Below are positions 40,822 to 49,704 of a DNA stretch of 64,000 bases, piece by piece (the first letter of the stretch is position 1; each line of letters begins with the position of its first letter). The DNA comes from Sphingomonas sp. R-74633. Its GTDB lineage: Bacteria > Pseudomonadota > Alphaproteobacteria > Sphingomonadales > Sphingomonadaceae. The notes beneath the pieces were generated by a model. It did not search any database. It worked only from the letters and a program-made list of their open reading frames with translations, and was not told the DNA's origin. The stretch covers positions 1,116,001 to 1,180,000 of the forward strand of contig NZ_JACCFG010000001.1 in the NCBI RefSeq assembly GCF_013416555.1, read 5' to 3'. Both the position numbers and the translations under genes were made by a program.

Positions 40822-42225
40822 TCAGTCGCCCGTCAGGATCCGGTCCACCAGCTGCTTCACCGTCGGCACGAACCCGTTCGAATAGAAGGGGTCGCGCTTG
40901 AAGTTGAAGGCAGCATGCCCTGCGAACATCAGATTCTCGTCGGTCGGGCCGCCATGCGCGATGTCCTGCAGCGTCTTCTGGATGCAGAAGCTGCGCGGAT
41001 CGGCCAGCCGCCCGGTCGAGTTGGTCTCGGTATCCGCCCAGGACGAAAAGGCGCACTGGCTGAGGCAGCCCATGCAATCCGCCTGATCCTTGCGGATAAG
41101 CGCCTTCTCTTCCTCGCTGACGAACACGAGCGTGTTGTCCGGCGTCTTGAGCGCCGAGGTGAAGCCGTTGCCGAACCACTGGCGCGCGCGCAGCAGGTCG
41201 TTGCGCGTCACCCAGAAATTCTTGCCCTTCACGCCCACGTCGAGCTGGAAGATATGGTCGCCGGCATGCTCGGTCGAATAGGCGATCTGGCGGTCCGAAC
41301 GCGCTTCGAGGCTGCGCAGGAACGGGTTGCGCACCGCGCTCGAATAAAAGCCGGTCGGCGAGAAGCGATGCAGCAGCACGTCGCCTTCCTCGATCTCCAT
41401 CAGCTTGGACTTCCAGCCCTGCGGAATCGGGCTTTCCTGGGTGAGAAGCGGGCGCGTGCCGAACTGGAAGGCGATGGTGCCGAGCTCGGGATTGTCGATC
41501 CAGTTGCTCCAGTCGCGCAGATACCAGACGCCGCCGGCCATCACGATCGGCACGGTGTCGGCGATCCCGCCCTCGCGCATCACTTCGCGCAGCTCCTTGA
41601 CGCGCGGATAGGGGTCCTGCGGCTTCAGCGGGTCCTCGGCGTTCGACAGGCCGTTATGCCCGCCGGCGAGCCAGGGATCCTCATAGACCACTGCGGCCAG
41701 CCACTCGCTCGCCTTGGAATAGGCGCGCTTCCACAGCGCACGGAAGGCGCGGCCCGAGCTGACGATCGGGAGATAGTTGACGTTATACGACGCCGCGATC
41801 TCGCTGAGCTTGTAGGGCATGCCCGCGCCGCAGGTGACGCCGGCGACCATGCCGCGGGTGCGCTCGAGCACGCCGTGCAGCACGCGCTGCGCACCGCCCA
41901 TTTCCCACAGCACGTTGATGTTGATCGCGCCCTTGCCGCCGCCGATCTCGAAAGCCTTTTTGACCTGCGTCACGGCGCCTTCGATCGCATATTGGATCAG
42001 CTCTTCATGGCGCTCGCGGCGGGTGAGCGCGCGATAGATTTGCGGGATGATCTTGCCTTCGGCGTCATAGCTGTCGGCATTGACCGCGGAGACCGTGCCG
42101 ATACCGCCCGCGGCGGCCCAGGCGCCTGCGCTGGCATGGTTGGTGGCAGCCACGCCCTTCCCCCCCTCGACGATCGGCCAGACCTCGCGGCCGTTGTACA
42201 GGATGGGAGACAGACCCTTGAACAC
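40822..42225 (-). CDS. Nitronate monooxygenase-like flavoprotein with cysteine-rich tail
   Basis: The 467-residue protein belongs to the NPD/nitronate monooxygenase family (FMN, TIM barrel), with GAGMPYKLSEIA, VMAGGVWYL and IAFQFGTRPLL. It is about 100 residues longer than most members. The tail carries DCMGCLSQCAF and RSFCIQ, four cysteines in the pattern C-x2-C-x3-C then C, which could hold an Fe-S cluster or zinc. The reaction of this long branch is uncertain. The GTG start follows GGAGG. It is probably a single-gene unit. Confidence 0.85.
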   Translation of the reverse strand: MFKGLSPILYNGREVWPIVEGGKGVAATNHASAGAWAAAGGIGTVSAVNADSYDAEGKIIPQIYRALTRRERHEELIQYAIEGAVTQVKKAFEIGGGKGAININVLWEMGGAQRVLHGVLERTRGMVAGVTCGAGMPYKLSEIAASYNVNYLPIVSSGRAFRALWKRAYSKASEWLAAVVYEDPWLAGGHNGLSNAEDPLKPQDPYPRVKELREVMREGGIADTVPIVMAGGVWYLRDWSNWIDNPELGTIAFQFGTRPLLTQESPIPQGWKSKLMEIEEGDVLLHRFSPTGFYSSAVRNPFLRSLEARSDRQIAYSTEHAGDHIFQLDVGVKGKNFWVTRNDLLRARQWFGNGFTSALKTPDNTLVFVSEEEKALIRKDQADCMGCLSQCAFSSWADTETNSTGRLADPRSFCIQKTLQDIAHGGPTDENLMFAGHAAFNFKRDPFYSNGFVPTVKQLVDRILTGD

Positions 42226-42288
42226 AGTACCTCCAATAAAATTCGCGCGAAGTTAGACGGATCAGACGCAACAAGCGAGCAACATTCG

Positions 42289-43422
42289 TTATTGCAGTGC
42301 GTCAGGCCGTCCCATCGCGGCGCCGTAAAGCCGCGCATAGGCGGCAATCATTTCACCTTCATCGAACAACGCACGGGCGCGCGCACGGTTCTCATCCCCG
42401 ACATATACACGCTCTTCGGGGTGTTTGACGAACATGCCGATATAGTCGCGCATCAGCACTTCCATGCGCTGCGGCGGCAGGAAATGCACGTTGCGCGGGC
42501 CCACCATCTGCGGGATGTCGCCCACCATCGGCGCGACCACCGGCAGGCCGGCGGCCATCGCCTCGATCACCGAGATCGGCGCCTGCTCGCTTTTGGATGA
42601 GAGCGCAAACACATCGAACAGGCCCATATAGCGGTGCGGATCGGGCAGGAAGCCGGTCAGGATCACATCATCCTCGACCGCCATCGCCTCAGCGGCATCG
42701 AGGATCGTCTGGCGCTCGGGGCCCTCGCCCACGATCACCAGCTTGAAACGTCCGCTGAGGCCCGCCACCGCGCGGACCAGCATCGGTAGGTCCTTCACCG
42801 GGCGCAGCCCGGCGACGCAGCCGATCACCAGCGTGCCGGGCTTTTTATTCTTCAGCTGGGGGATCAGGTTCCGGTCGGGCTTGCCGGCATAGAGCTTGGT
42901 CGGCACGCCATTGGCGATGCGGAACAGCCGGTCGCGCGGCTGGCGCCAATGCTTGAGCGCGATCCGCTCGAGCACCGAGGACGGCACCACCAGTGCATTG
43001 GCGGCGGGCAGCGCGATCCGGCGATACATGTTGCGCACCGGGTTGAGCCGCTCGACTTCGTCCTGATTGAAGCCGTCCTCGTGATGCACGACCGGCGGCA
43101 GCCCCTTGCCGAACACCCGCGCCGCCATCACTCCGTCGATCGCGCCCCAATTATAGGTCAGCACCAGGTCGAAGCGGCGCATGTAGCGCGCAATCGCCTC
43201 ATAGCGCGCCACCGAGGGCCGGCCGGAGAGCGGCGGCGGATCCTGGGCGATCTCGTACTTGATACCCTTGGCGATCATCTCGCGCGCCGCCAGTTGGTCG
43301 GGCATCGCCGAGACGATCGTGTGCCGCGCCTTGTCGCCGAACGCGTTCATCAGCCGAACGGCACGCGCTTCCTTGCCGCCAAGGTTGAAGGTCGAGTGGA
43401 GATGGAGAATGTGGATGGGCAT
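42289..43422 (-). CDS. Family 4 glycosyltransferase
   Basis: The 377-residue protein has a GT-B fold. The N-terminal domain starts HILHLHSTFNLGGKEARAV; the C-terminal half carries IGCVAGLRPVKDLPMLVRA and the donor-binding EX7E segment EQAPISVIEAMAAGLPVVAP. It transfers a sugar from a nucleotide donor, probably for surface polysaccharide or glycolipid. No other polysaccharide genes adjoin it, so the acceptor is unknown. Confidence 0.9.
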   Translation of the reverse strand: MPIHILHLHSTFNLGGKEARAVRLMNAFGDKARHTIVSAMPDQLAAREMIAKGIKYEIAQDPPPLSGRPSVARYEAIARYMRRFDLVLTYNWGAIDGVMAARVFGKGLPPVVHHEDGFNQDEVERLNPVRNMYRRIALPAANALVVPSSVLERIALKHWRQPRDRLFRIANGVPTKLYAGKPDRNLIPQLKNKKPGTLVIGCVAGLRPVKDLPMLVRAVAGLSGRFKLVIVGEGPERQTILDAAEAMAVEDDVILTGFLPDPHRYMGLFDVFALSSKSEQAPISVIEAMAAGLPVVAPMVGDIPQMVGPRNVHFLPPQRMEVLMRDYIGMFVKHPEERVYVGDENRARARALFDEGEMIAAYARLYGAAMGRPDALQ

Positions 43423-43494
43423 CGTTGGGAGGGGTGCTTAGCGCCATAGCCCGCGCTGCGAAAGTGCCTCCTCTTCGTCACCCGGCCTCGTTAC

Positions 43495-44190
43495 TCAGCG
43501 CTGCGGCCCGTACTGCGCTTCATAACGGCGCAGGCATTCCGCCAGCGAGCGTTCGGCAACAGGCCTGAACTGCGCACCGGTGGTCGCCAGCCCGGCGGCG
43601 CGATCGAGCCTGAACATCCGGAAATCCTCGCGCGTCTCGCACCACGCCACCAGCGTCCAGACCTTGCCCCAGAACCACAGGCCCAGCGGATGGACGCTGC
43701 GCTGCGTGATGGCGCCCTGCCGGTCCTCATAGCCGAAACCCAATATGTCGCGGGCCTCGATCGCCTTCTCCACCAGGTCGATCCGCATGCGCACTTCGTC
43801 GGTCAATTCCATCTGCGGTGCGAAGACATGGGTTTGCGCGGCGCGCGCCCGCTCCGGCTGCGGCAACACCAGCTCGATCTTGACCAATGCCTCGGCAGCG
43901 GCCCGCGCCATGCTGATCCCGCCCCAGGACCGCACCATCCGGATGCCGGCGACCAAGGCGACAATCTCGTCGCGCGTGAACATCAGCGGCGGCAGGTCAT
44001 AGCCGCTGCGCAGGACATAGCCGACACCCGCCGCGCCATCGATCGGCACGCCGGTGGACTGGAGGTCGGCGATGTCGCGGTAGATGGTGCGCTCGGACAC
44101 TTCCAGCCGCTCGGCGAGCATCGCTGCAGTGACGAGCCGACCGCCGCGCAGATACTGCACGATCTGGAACAGGCGGTCGGCCCGGCGCAT
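43495..44190 (-). CDS. YafY-type regulator with HTH and WYL domains
   Basis: The 231-residue protein has an N-terminal HTH, LVTAAMLAERLEVSERTIYRDIADLQ, and a WYL domain with GFGYEDRQGAITQRSVHPLGLWFWGKVWTL split over its first strands. It probably represses or activates the VOC gene that precedes it. The ATG overlaps the VOC stop as TGATG, so the regulator is translated with its likely target. A likely operator lies at 44613-44630. Confidence 0.88.
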   Translation of the reverse strand: MRRADRLFQIVQYLRGGRLVTAAMLAERLEVSERTIYRDIADLQSTGVPIDGAAGVGYVLRSGYDLPPLMFTRDEIVALVAGIRMVRSWGGISMARAAAEALVKIELVLPQPERARAAQTHVFAPQMELTDEVRMRIDLVEKAIEARDILGFGYEDRQGAITQRSVHPLGLWFWGKVWTLVAWCETREDFRMFRLDRAAGLATTGAQFRPVAERSLAECLRRYEAQYGPQR

Positions 44191-44564
44191 CAGCTATTAT
44201 ACTTGAACAGGCCGAGGCTGTTGCCCTCGCTGTCCTTGGCGTAGAAAAACGAACCGACCGGGATATCGATCACCTCCGACACGACTTCGCCCCCGCCATT
44301 CCACACCCGCTCCATCGCTTCGTCCAGGCTGTCGCGCACAGCAAAATGCGCGGTCATGCCATTGCCGTCCTTTGCGGGCTGGCCGGGATAGAGATGCCCC
44401 GCGGCATGACCATTTTCGGCATGCGGGAACATCCAGATCGGATTGGGACCGTTGTCGAGCCGGGCGAGCGGCCCCTGCAGCAAGGTCTCATAGAATTTGC
44501 AGGCGCGCTCGGGATCGGCCGCGGGAATTTCGGTGAACACGATCGCTGGAATGGCGTCAGACAT
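44190..44564 (-). CDS. VOC/glyoxalase-fold protein
   Basis: The 124-residue protein has a VOC fold: FTEIPAADPERACKFYETLL at the start and GSFFYAKDSEGNSLGLFKY at the end. Metal ligand positions include the Glu near the C-terminus. The reaction is unknown; VOC proteins act as lyases, dioxygenases or resistance proteins. The ATG at 44564 follows GAAAGGAA. It is the first gene of a two-gene unit with the YafY-type regulator. Confidence 0.85.
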   Translation of the reverse strand: MSDAIPAIVFTEIPAADPERACKFYETLLQGPLARLDNGPNPIWMFPHAENGHAAGHLYPGQPAKDGNGMTAHFAVRDSLDEAMERVWNGGGEVVSEVIDIPVGSFFYAKDSEGNSLGLFKYNS

Positions 44565-44612
44565 CGGCTTGTTCCTTTCGGTGTTGAACAAGCATCTTCT
44601 GCCACACCCCTA

Positions 44613-44630
44613 CTGACAGCATTTCGTCAG
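44613..44630. promoter_or_regulatory. Possible operator for the VOC-YafY unit
   Basis: CTGAC at 44613-44617 and GTCAG at 44626-44630 form an inverted repeat with an 8-base spacer, 49 bases upstream of the VOC start. Its place in the promoter region of a gene pair ending in a WYL regulator makes it a natural candidate site for self-regulation. This is inference from position. Confidence 0.4.
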
Positions 44631-44648
44631 GAGCGTTGCCGGCGGGGT

Positions 44649-45512
44649 CTAGATTTTCGCCAGCAGCCGCTCGATCCCCGCTACAGCTTCCGGTTCCTCC
44701 AGCGTCGGCGCATGCCCGACGTTCGGCACCGTCACCAGCTGGGCGCCCTTCACGCGCGCCACCATCTTGTCCGCAGTCTCCGCGCTCAGGATGTCCGAGC
44801 GCTCGCCGCGCACGATCAGCAGCGGCAACCCGGCCATCGCATCGATCGTCGGCCACATGTCCGGCCCGGCCTCGCCACCCGGCAGGCGGAAGGGCTCGGC
44901 GATCTTCATGTCGTAATCCAGGACAATGCGCCCCGAGCTGTTCACCCGGTAGAGCCGCTTGGCCATGCGCAGCCAGGCCTCGGTCGCGAACTTGGGATAG
45001 ACATCGGCATTGCTGCTCGCCAGCGCACGCGCCGCGTGCATCCAGGTGGGGAACCACACTGCCTTGCCGACATAATTGCGGATCCGCGCCAGACCGGCCG
45101 GATTGATCTCGGGCCCGACATCGTTGAGCACCACGCCCGCCAGCTTGTCGCGCTCGGTGGCCGCCAGCAGCATCGTCACCAGCCCGCCCAGCGAAGTGCC
45201 GACCGCGACGAACTTGTCGATCTTCAGCTCGGCGAGCAGCGCCTCGACATCCTGGAAATAGGTGAGCGGCACATAGGACATCGGGTCCTTGGCATAGCCG
45301 CTCTCGCCGCGCCCGCGGAACTCGACGCAGAGCACGCGCCATTCGCCCGCCAGCCGTTCGGCCAGCGCCTCATAGTCGCGCGCATTGCGGGTCAGCCCCG
45401 GGAAGCAGAGGATGGGCGGTTTGTCCGCCGGCCCCGCATAATCGCGATAGTGGAGACGAATCCCGTCCCGCGACCACCAGAAACCATCGGAATAGTTGCG
45501 TCGCTCGGCCAT
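44649..45512 (-). CDS. Alpha/beta hydrolase (serine type)
   Basis: The 287-residue hydrolase has the nucleophile elbow VGTSLGGLVTM, LCFPGLTRNARDYEAL for the oxyanion hole, the acid region IVRGERSDILSAETA and catalytic His in VPNVGHAPTLEEPEAV. The nucleophile is serine, unlike the two Tat-exported hydrolases. Substrate is unknown. Its ATG lies only 18 bases from the divergent selO start. Confidence 0.87.
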   Translation of the reverse strand: MAERRNYSDGFWWSRDGIRLHYRDYAGPADKPPILCFPGLTRNARDYEALAERLAGEWRVLCVEFRGRGESGYAKDPMSYVPLTYFQDVEALLAELKIDKFVAVGTSLGGLVTMLLAATERDKLAGVVLNDVGPEINPAGLARIRNYVGKAVWFPTWMHAARALASSNADVYPKFATEAWLRMAKRLYRVNSSGRIVLDYDMKIAEPFRLPGGEAGPDMWPTIDAMAGLPLLIVRGERSDILSAETADKMVARVKGAQLVTVPNVGHAPTLEEPEAVAGIERLLAKI

Positions 45513-45530
45513 CCTTCCCCATATCGCCGC

Positions 45531-46880
45531 ATGGACTTCACTCCGCAACAGGCGATCCTCGAACTCGGCGACAGCTTCTACGATTCCGTAGCGGCGGCGC
45601 GCTTCCCGCAGACGATCCTGCGCTTCCGCAACGATCGCGCCGCGGCGCAGGTCGGGCTTGAGGGCCTGTCCGACGCGGAGTGGATCGCCCATTTCGGCCG
45701 GTTCGAGCCACTGCGGGGCTCGCTCCCCAACCCCCTGGCGCTGCGCTATCACGGCCACCAGTTCCGCGTGTACAATCCCGAGATCGGCGACGGCCGCGGC
45801 TTCCTGTTCGCGCAGATGACCGACGATCGCGACCGGCTGATGGACCTCGGCACCAAGGGTTCGGGCCAGACGCCGTGGAGCCGCTTCGGCGACGGCCGGC
45901 TCACCTTGAAGGGCGGCGTCCGCGAGATCCTCGCCACCGAGATGCTCGAGGCGCTGAACGTCGAGACCAGCCGCACCTTCTCGCTGATCGAGACCGGCGA
46001 AGAGCTCCACCGCGGCGACGAACCCTCACCCACCCGCTCCTCGGTGCTGGTCCGCCTCAACCACGGCCATATCCGCATCGGCACCTTCCAACGCCTCGCC
46101 CATTTCCGCGAGACCGAGGCGATGGAGCGGCTCGTCGGCTATGTGCTGCGCCATTATTATGGGGAGGAAGCCGGCGACGACGCCCCGGCCCGCCTGCTCG
46201 CCCATGTGGTCGAGCGCACCGCGACAATGGCCGCGCGCTTCATGGCCGCCGGCTTCGTCCACGGCGTGCTCAACAGCGACAATATCAACGTCACCGGCGA
46301 GAGCTTCGACTATGGCCCCTGGCGCTTCGCCCCTTTCTGGGAGCCCGGCTTCACCGCCGCCTATTTCGATCACGCCGGGCTCTACGCCTTTGGCCGCCAG
46401 CCCGAGGCGATCTATTGGGACGCGATGCAGCTCGCCATTTCGCTGCGCCAGATCTCTGAGGAAGAGCCGCTGATCGAGGCGATGGAGGGTTTTGCGGAAG
46501 TCTATCAGCGCGAAGTCACCGCCGCGCTGCTATGGCGTCTCGGCGTCACTCCGCGCAGCCCCGAGGCGGACCGCATCCTCACCAATGTCCTCGAAAAGGC
46601 GCTGGCCGAAACGCTGACTCCGCTCGACCAGTTCTTCTTCGACGCATTCGGCGGCACGCTCCCGCCCGACTATGCCGAGGCATTCGACGATCTGCGCGGC
46701 CAGCTGGAATTCTACCAGCCGCGCAAGGCGCGCGACCATGCCTATTGGTCCGGCGCACCCTGCTCGATGCTGATCGACGAGGTCGAGGCGATCTGGGCCG
46801 CAATCGCCGAATCGGACGATTGGGGGCCGCTTTACGCCAAGGTTGCGGCGATCCGGCATATGGCAGAGGCACTGGCCTAG
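45531..46880 (+). CDS. selO: Protein adenylyltransferase SelO
   Basis: The 449-residue pseudokinase transfers AMP to protein hydroxyls and has been linked to redox control. Family blocks seen are LRYHGHQFRVYNPEIGDGRG, the nucleotide loop GTKGSGQTPWSR with FGDGRLTLKGG, and the metal site HGVLNSDNINVTGESFDYGP. The C-terminal cysteine or selenocysteine found in some relatives is not present. The first ATG in the family's normal place has no clear Shine-Dalgarno sequence, and the gap to the divergent hydrolase gene is 18 bases. Confidence 0.92.
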   Translation: MDFTPQQAILELGDSFYDSVAAARFPQTILRFRNDRAAAQVGLEGLSDAEWIAHFGRFEPLRGSLPNPLALRYHGHQFRVYNPEIGDGRGFLFAQMTDDRDRLMDLGTKGSGQTPWSRFGDGRLTLKGGVREILATEMLEALNVETSRTFSLIETGEELHRGDEPSPTRSSVLVRLNHGHIRIGTFQRLAHFRETEAMERLVGYVLRHYYGEEAGDDAPARLLAHVVERTATMAARFMAAGFVHGVLNSDNINVTGESFDYGPWRFAPFWEPGFTAAYFDHAGLYAFGRQPEAIYWDAMQLAISLRQISEEEPLIEAMEGFAEVYQREVTAALLWRLGVTPRSPEADRILTNVLEKALAETLTPLDQFFFDAFGGTLPPDYAEAFDDLRGQLEFYQPRKARDHAYWSGAPCSMLIDEVEAIWAAIAESDDWGPLYAKVAAIRHMAEALA

Positions 46881-46939
46881 CGGTCCAAATTGGTGCAAGA
46901 GCGCGCAGTCCTTCCCGAAAGCCAATTCCCCCCGACATA

Positions 46940-48355
46940 ATGCCCGGCACGGAAATCATCTCGACCGAACCCGCCACCGGCGCCGTCCTGTGGCGCCAGA
47001 TGAGCGGAGATGCCGACCACGAAGTCGCGCAGGCGCGCGCCAGCTGGGCGGCATGGGCGGCCCATCCGCTCGCCTATCGGATCGAGGCGCTGCGCCGCTT
47101 CGCCAATGTCGTGCGCCAGAAAGCAGACGCCTTCACCGACCTGCTCGCCCGCGAGACCGGCAAGCCGCTCTGGGAAGCGCGCACCGAAGTCGAGACGGTG
47201 ATCGCCAAGGTCGACATCTCGATCACCGCCTTCTCCGAACGCACCGGCCAGCGCCGGATCGACGCGCCGATGAACACCCGCCTCGCGCTGCGCCACAAGC
47301 CACACGGCGTGCTCGCGGTGCTCGGACCCTATAATTTCCCGGTCCATCTGCCCAACGGCCACATCGTCCCCGCTTTGCTCGCCGGCAATGCCGTGATCTT
47401 CAAGCCGTCGGAGAAGACCCCCGCCTCGGGCGCCTTCCTGGTCGATTGCTACCGCGCCGCGGGCATCCCCGAAGGCTGTATCCGCCTGCTGATCGGCGGC
47501 CCCGACGAAGGCAAGGCGCTCGCCGGCCATCCCGACATCGACGGGCTGCTGTTCACCGGCTCGGCGAACACCGGCATCGCGCTGAACCGCCTGTTCGCCA
47601 CCCGGCCCGAGAAGATCCTCGCGCTCGAAATGGGCGGCAACAACCCGATCGTCGTGTGGGACACGCCGGACCTCTACTCGGCCGCCGTGCTCGTCGTGCA
47701 ATCGGCCTTCACCACCGCGGGCCAGCGCTGCACCGCCGGCCGCCGCCTGATCGTCGACGAGAAGCTGTTCGATCCGCTGATGGCCGAGCTCAACAAGCTG
47801 ATCGGCCGCCTGATCATCGGCGAGCCGCATGCCGATCCCGCCCCCTTCATGGGCCCGGTGATCGATAATGACGCCGCCGACATGCTCACCGAGAGCTTCC
47901 TGGCGCTCTCGACGATGGGCGGCCGCCCGCTGCGCCACATGGAGCGCCCGATCGAGGGTCGCCCCTTCCTCACCCCCGGCCTGATCGATATGACCGCCGC
48001 CAACGAGAAGGTCGATGTCGAGCTGTTCGGCCCGATCCTCCAGGTCTACAGGGTAAACAGCTTCGACGAGGCGATCGCCGAGGCGAACGACACGCGCTAC
48101 GGCCTGTCCGCCAGCCTCGTCTCGCAGGACCCCAAGCTCTACGACCGGTTCTGGGCAAACATCCGCGCCGGCATCGTCAACTGGAACCGCCCGACCAACG
48201 GCGCCTCCTCGGCGGCACCCTTTGGCGGCGTCGGCTGGTCGGGCAATCACCGCCCCAGCGCCTATTATGCCGCGGACTATTGCGCCTATCCGGTGGTCTC
48301 GTCCGAAAGCGATTCCGCCCGCGCCTCGATGGGCGTCGGGCTTCGGGACGCCTGA
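46940..48355 (+). CDS. astD: Succinylglutamate-semialdehyde dehydrogenase-type aldehyde dehydrogenase
   Basis: The 471-residue protein has AstD-like blocks: LRHKPHGVLAVLGPYNFPVHLPN, the catalytic Glu in LEMGGNNP, the Cys in TTAGQRCTAGRRL and the C-terminal NHRPSAYYAADYCAYPV. AstD oxidises N-succinylglutamate semialdehyde in the arginine succinyltransferase route. The other ast genes are not in the window, so either they are elsewhere or this enzyme serves another aldehyde. The ATG at 46940 gives the family start; a Shine-Dalgarno sequence is not clear. Confidence 0.87.
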   Translation: MPGTEIISTEPATGAVLWRQMSGDADHEVAQARASWAAWAAHPLAYRIEALRRFANVVRQKADAFTDLLARETGKPLWEARTEVETVIAKVDISITAFSERTGQRRIDAPMNTRLALRHKPHGVLAVLGPYNFPVHLPNGHIVPALLAGNAVIFKPSEKTPASGAFLVDCYRAAGIPEGCIRLLIGGPDEGKALAGHPDIDGLLFTGSANTGIALNRLFATRPEKILALEMGGNNPIVVWDTPDLYSAAVLVVQSAFTTAGQRCTAGRRLIVDEKLFDPLMAELNKLIGRLIIGEPHADPAPFMGPVIDNDAADMLTESFLALSTMGGRPLRHMERPIEGRPFLTPGLIDMTAANEKVDVELFGPILQVYRVNSFDEAIAEANDTRYGLSASLVSQDPKLYDRFWANIRAGIVNWNRPTNGASSAAPFGGVGWSGNHRPSAYYAADYCAYPVVSSESDSARASMGVGLRDA

Positions 48356-48434
48356 GCAACAATTCGTTACAATAGCGGCGTTGAAGCGCCACAACCCGTC
48401 GCCTACATTCCAGAAGCGGACCGGGCCCCTCTGG

Positions 48435-48457
48435 CGAGGGCTTTTTCAAAGCCCTCG
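48435..48457. terminator. Perfect hairpin after astD
   Basis: CGAGGGCTTT (48435-48444) and AAAGCCCTCG (48448-48457) form a 10-pair stem with a 3-base loop, 80 bases after the astD stop. No T-run follows. It probably ends the astD transcript. The rest of the 219-base gap before the next gene holds its promoter, without clear boxes. Confidence 0.5.
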
Positions 48458-48574
48458 TGATGTCGGACCGCATCGAGCGCGCTCGGTGCAGGTTCGGATG
48501 GCCACCCCCCATTCCCACCACCGAGACTGAACCGGGCGCCGCTCGATCGAACTTGCTTCGATTGGAGTTTTGAC

Positions 48575-49285
48575 GTGAACCCTCTCTACCAGATCCCCCG
48601 CACCGGCGCCGCTGCCGCGCGCTTTGACGAGGGCCTGCGCCAGCACATGCTGGGCATCTATCGCAACATGGGGATCGGCCTGGCGATCACCGGCCTCGTC
48701 GCGCTTGCCGTGGCGAGCACGCCGGCTCTGGTCGCGCTGATCTTCGGCACGCCGCTCAAATGGGTGGCGATGTTCGCACCGCTGGCCTTCATCTTCTTCT
48801 TCCAGTTCCGCATCGAGCGGATGAGCACTGCCGGCGCGCGCGCCGCCTTCTTCGCCTTCGCGGCGGTGATGGGCGTGTCGATGGCGAGCATCTTCCTGGT
48901 CTTCACCGGGCAGAGCATCGCCATGGCCTTCTTCGCCGCTGCCGCGATGTTCCTGACGCTGAGCCTGTTCGGCTACACCACCAAGCGCGACCTGACCGGC
49001 CTGGGCACCTTCCTGATGGTCGGCCTGATCGCCGTCATCCTGGCGAGCGTGGTCAACATCTTCCTCGGCTCGGGCCTGCTCCAGATGCTGGTCTCGGTCG
49101 TCGGCATCGTCGTGTTCGCCGGCCTCACCGCCTGGGACACGCAGCGCATCAAGAGCGAATATGCCCATTACGGCCGCAGCGAAGCTGCCGAGAAGCTCGC
49201 GATCATGGGCGCGCTGTCGCTCTATCTGAACCTGATCAACATGTTCCAGCTGCTGCTCGGCCTGATGGGCCAGCGGGAGGAATAA
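48575..49285 (+). CDS. Bax inhibitor-1/YccA family membrane protein
   Basis: The 236-residue protein has seven hydrophobic segments and the BI-1 signature GLTAWDTQRIKSEYAHYG near residue 185. Family members are inner-membrane channels or protease modulators (YccA inhibits FtsH in E. coli). The GTG at 48575 has TTGGAG upstream. The small zinc-ribbon gene follows 2 bases after the stop and is likely cotranscribed. Confidence 0.93.
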   Translation: MNPLYQIPRTGAAAARFDEGLRQHMLGIYRNMGIGLAITGLVALAVASTPALVALIFGTPLKWVAMFAPLAFIFFFQFRIERMSTAGARAAFFAFAAVMGVSMASIFLVFTGQSIAMAFFAAAAMFLTLSLFGYTTKRDLTGLGTFLMVGLIAVILASVVNIFLGSGLLQMLVSVVGIVVFAGLTAWDTQRIKSEYAHYGRSEAAEKLAIMGALSLYLNLINMFQLLLGLMGQREE

Positions 49286-49287
49286 TC

Positions 49288-49554
49288 ATGGCCAGCTTCA
49301 CCTGCCCCGTCGACGGCACCGTGCTGGTGCCGGTCGAGCGGTCGGGGATCGAGATCGACCATTGCCCGAGCTGCCGCGGCGTGTGGCTCGATCGCGGCGA
49401 ACTCGACAAGATCCTCGAGCGCAATGCGGCTTCGGCCCCCGCTCCGGCGCCCCAGCCGCAGCAGTACCGCGACGAGCGCCCGCGCTATGACGATCGCGGC
49501 CATGGCCATCCGCACAAGAAGCGCAGGTCGTTCCTCGAGGATCTGTTCGACTGA
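49288..49554 (+). CDS. Zinc-ribbon (TFIIB-like zf) protein
   Basis: The 88-residue protein starts MASFTCPVDGTVLVPVERSG and has a zinc ribbon, C-P-V-D then HCPSCRGVWLDRGELDKILE, matching the small zf-TFIIB family. The rest is a Pro/Gln/His-rich tail and a charged end SFLEDLFD. The function is unknown. GGGAGGAA precedes the ATG; the gene lies directly after the Bax inhibitor-1 gene. Confidence 0.83.
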   Translation: MASFTCPVDGTVLVPVERSGIEIDHCPSCRGVWLDRGELDKILERNAASAPAPAPQPQQYRDERPRYDDRGHGHPHKKRRSFLEDLFD

Positions 49555-49565
49555 TGTTTTCCCGG

Positions 49566-49590
49566 CCCGCATGCTGGCGCAGCATGCGGG
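49566..49590. terminator. Perfect hairpin after the zinc-ribbon gene
   Basis: CCCGCATGCTG (49566-49576) and CAGCATGCGGG (49580-49590) form an 11-pair stem with a GCG loop, 12 bases after the stop. It probably ends the two-gene transcript. No T-run follows. Confidence 0.6.
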
Positions 49591-49704
49591 CGGACGGGCG
49601 CGGCCTCTTCCCCCTCCTGCTGAAGGGCCGCGCCTCGTCCAACCCACTTCCTCCCCGCGCCATGCAGTGGTTATGATGTGACCGCTAACAAGGGGAGGAA
49701 GACC

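Noticed and set aside
44346-45530. A 395-codon in-frame extension of selO upstream of 45531
   Set aside because: It runs antisense through the alpha/beta hydrolase and VOC genes, and SelO homologues start at the ATG at 45531.
45531-46880. SelO taken as a selenoprotein
   Set aside because: No in-frame TGA before the stop followed by a conserved C-terminal motif is seen, and the protein lacks the C-terminal Cys/Sec segment.
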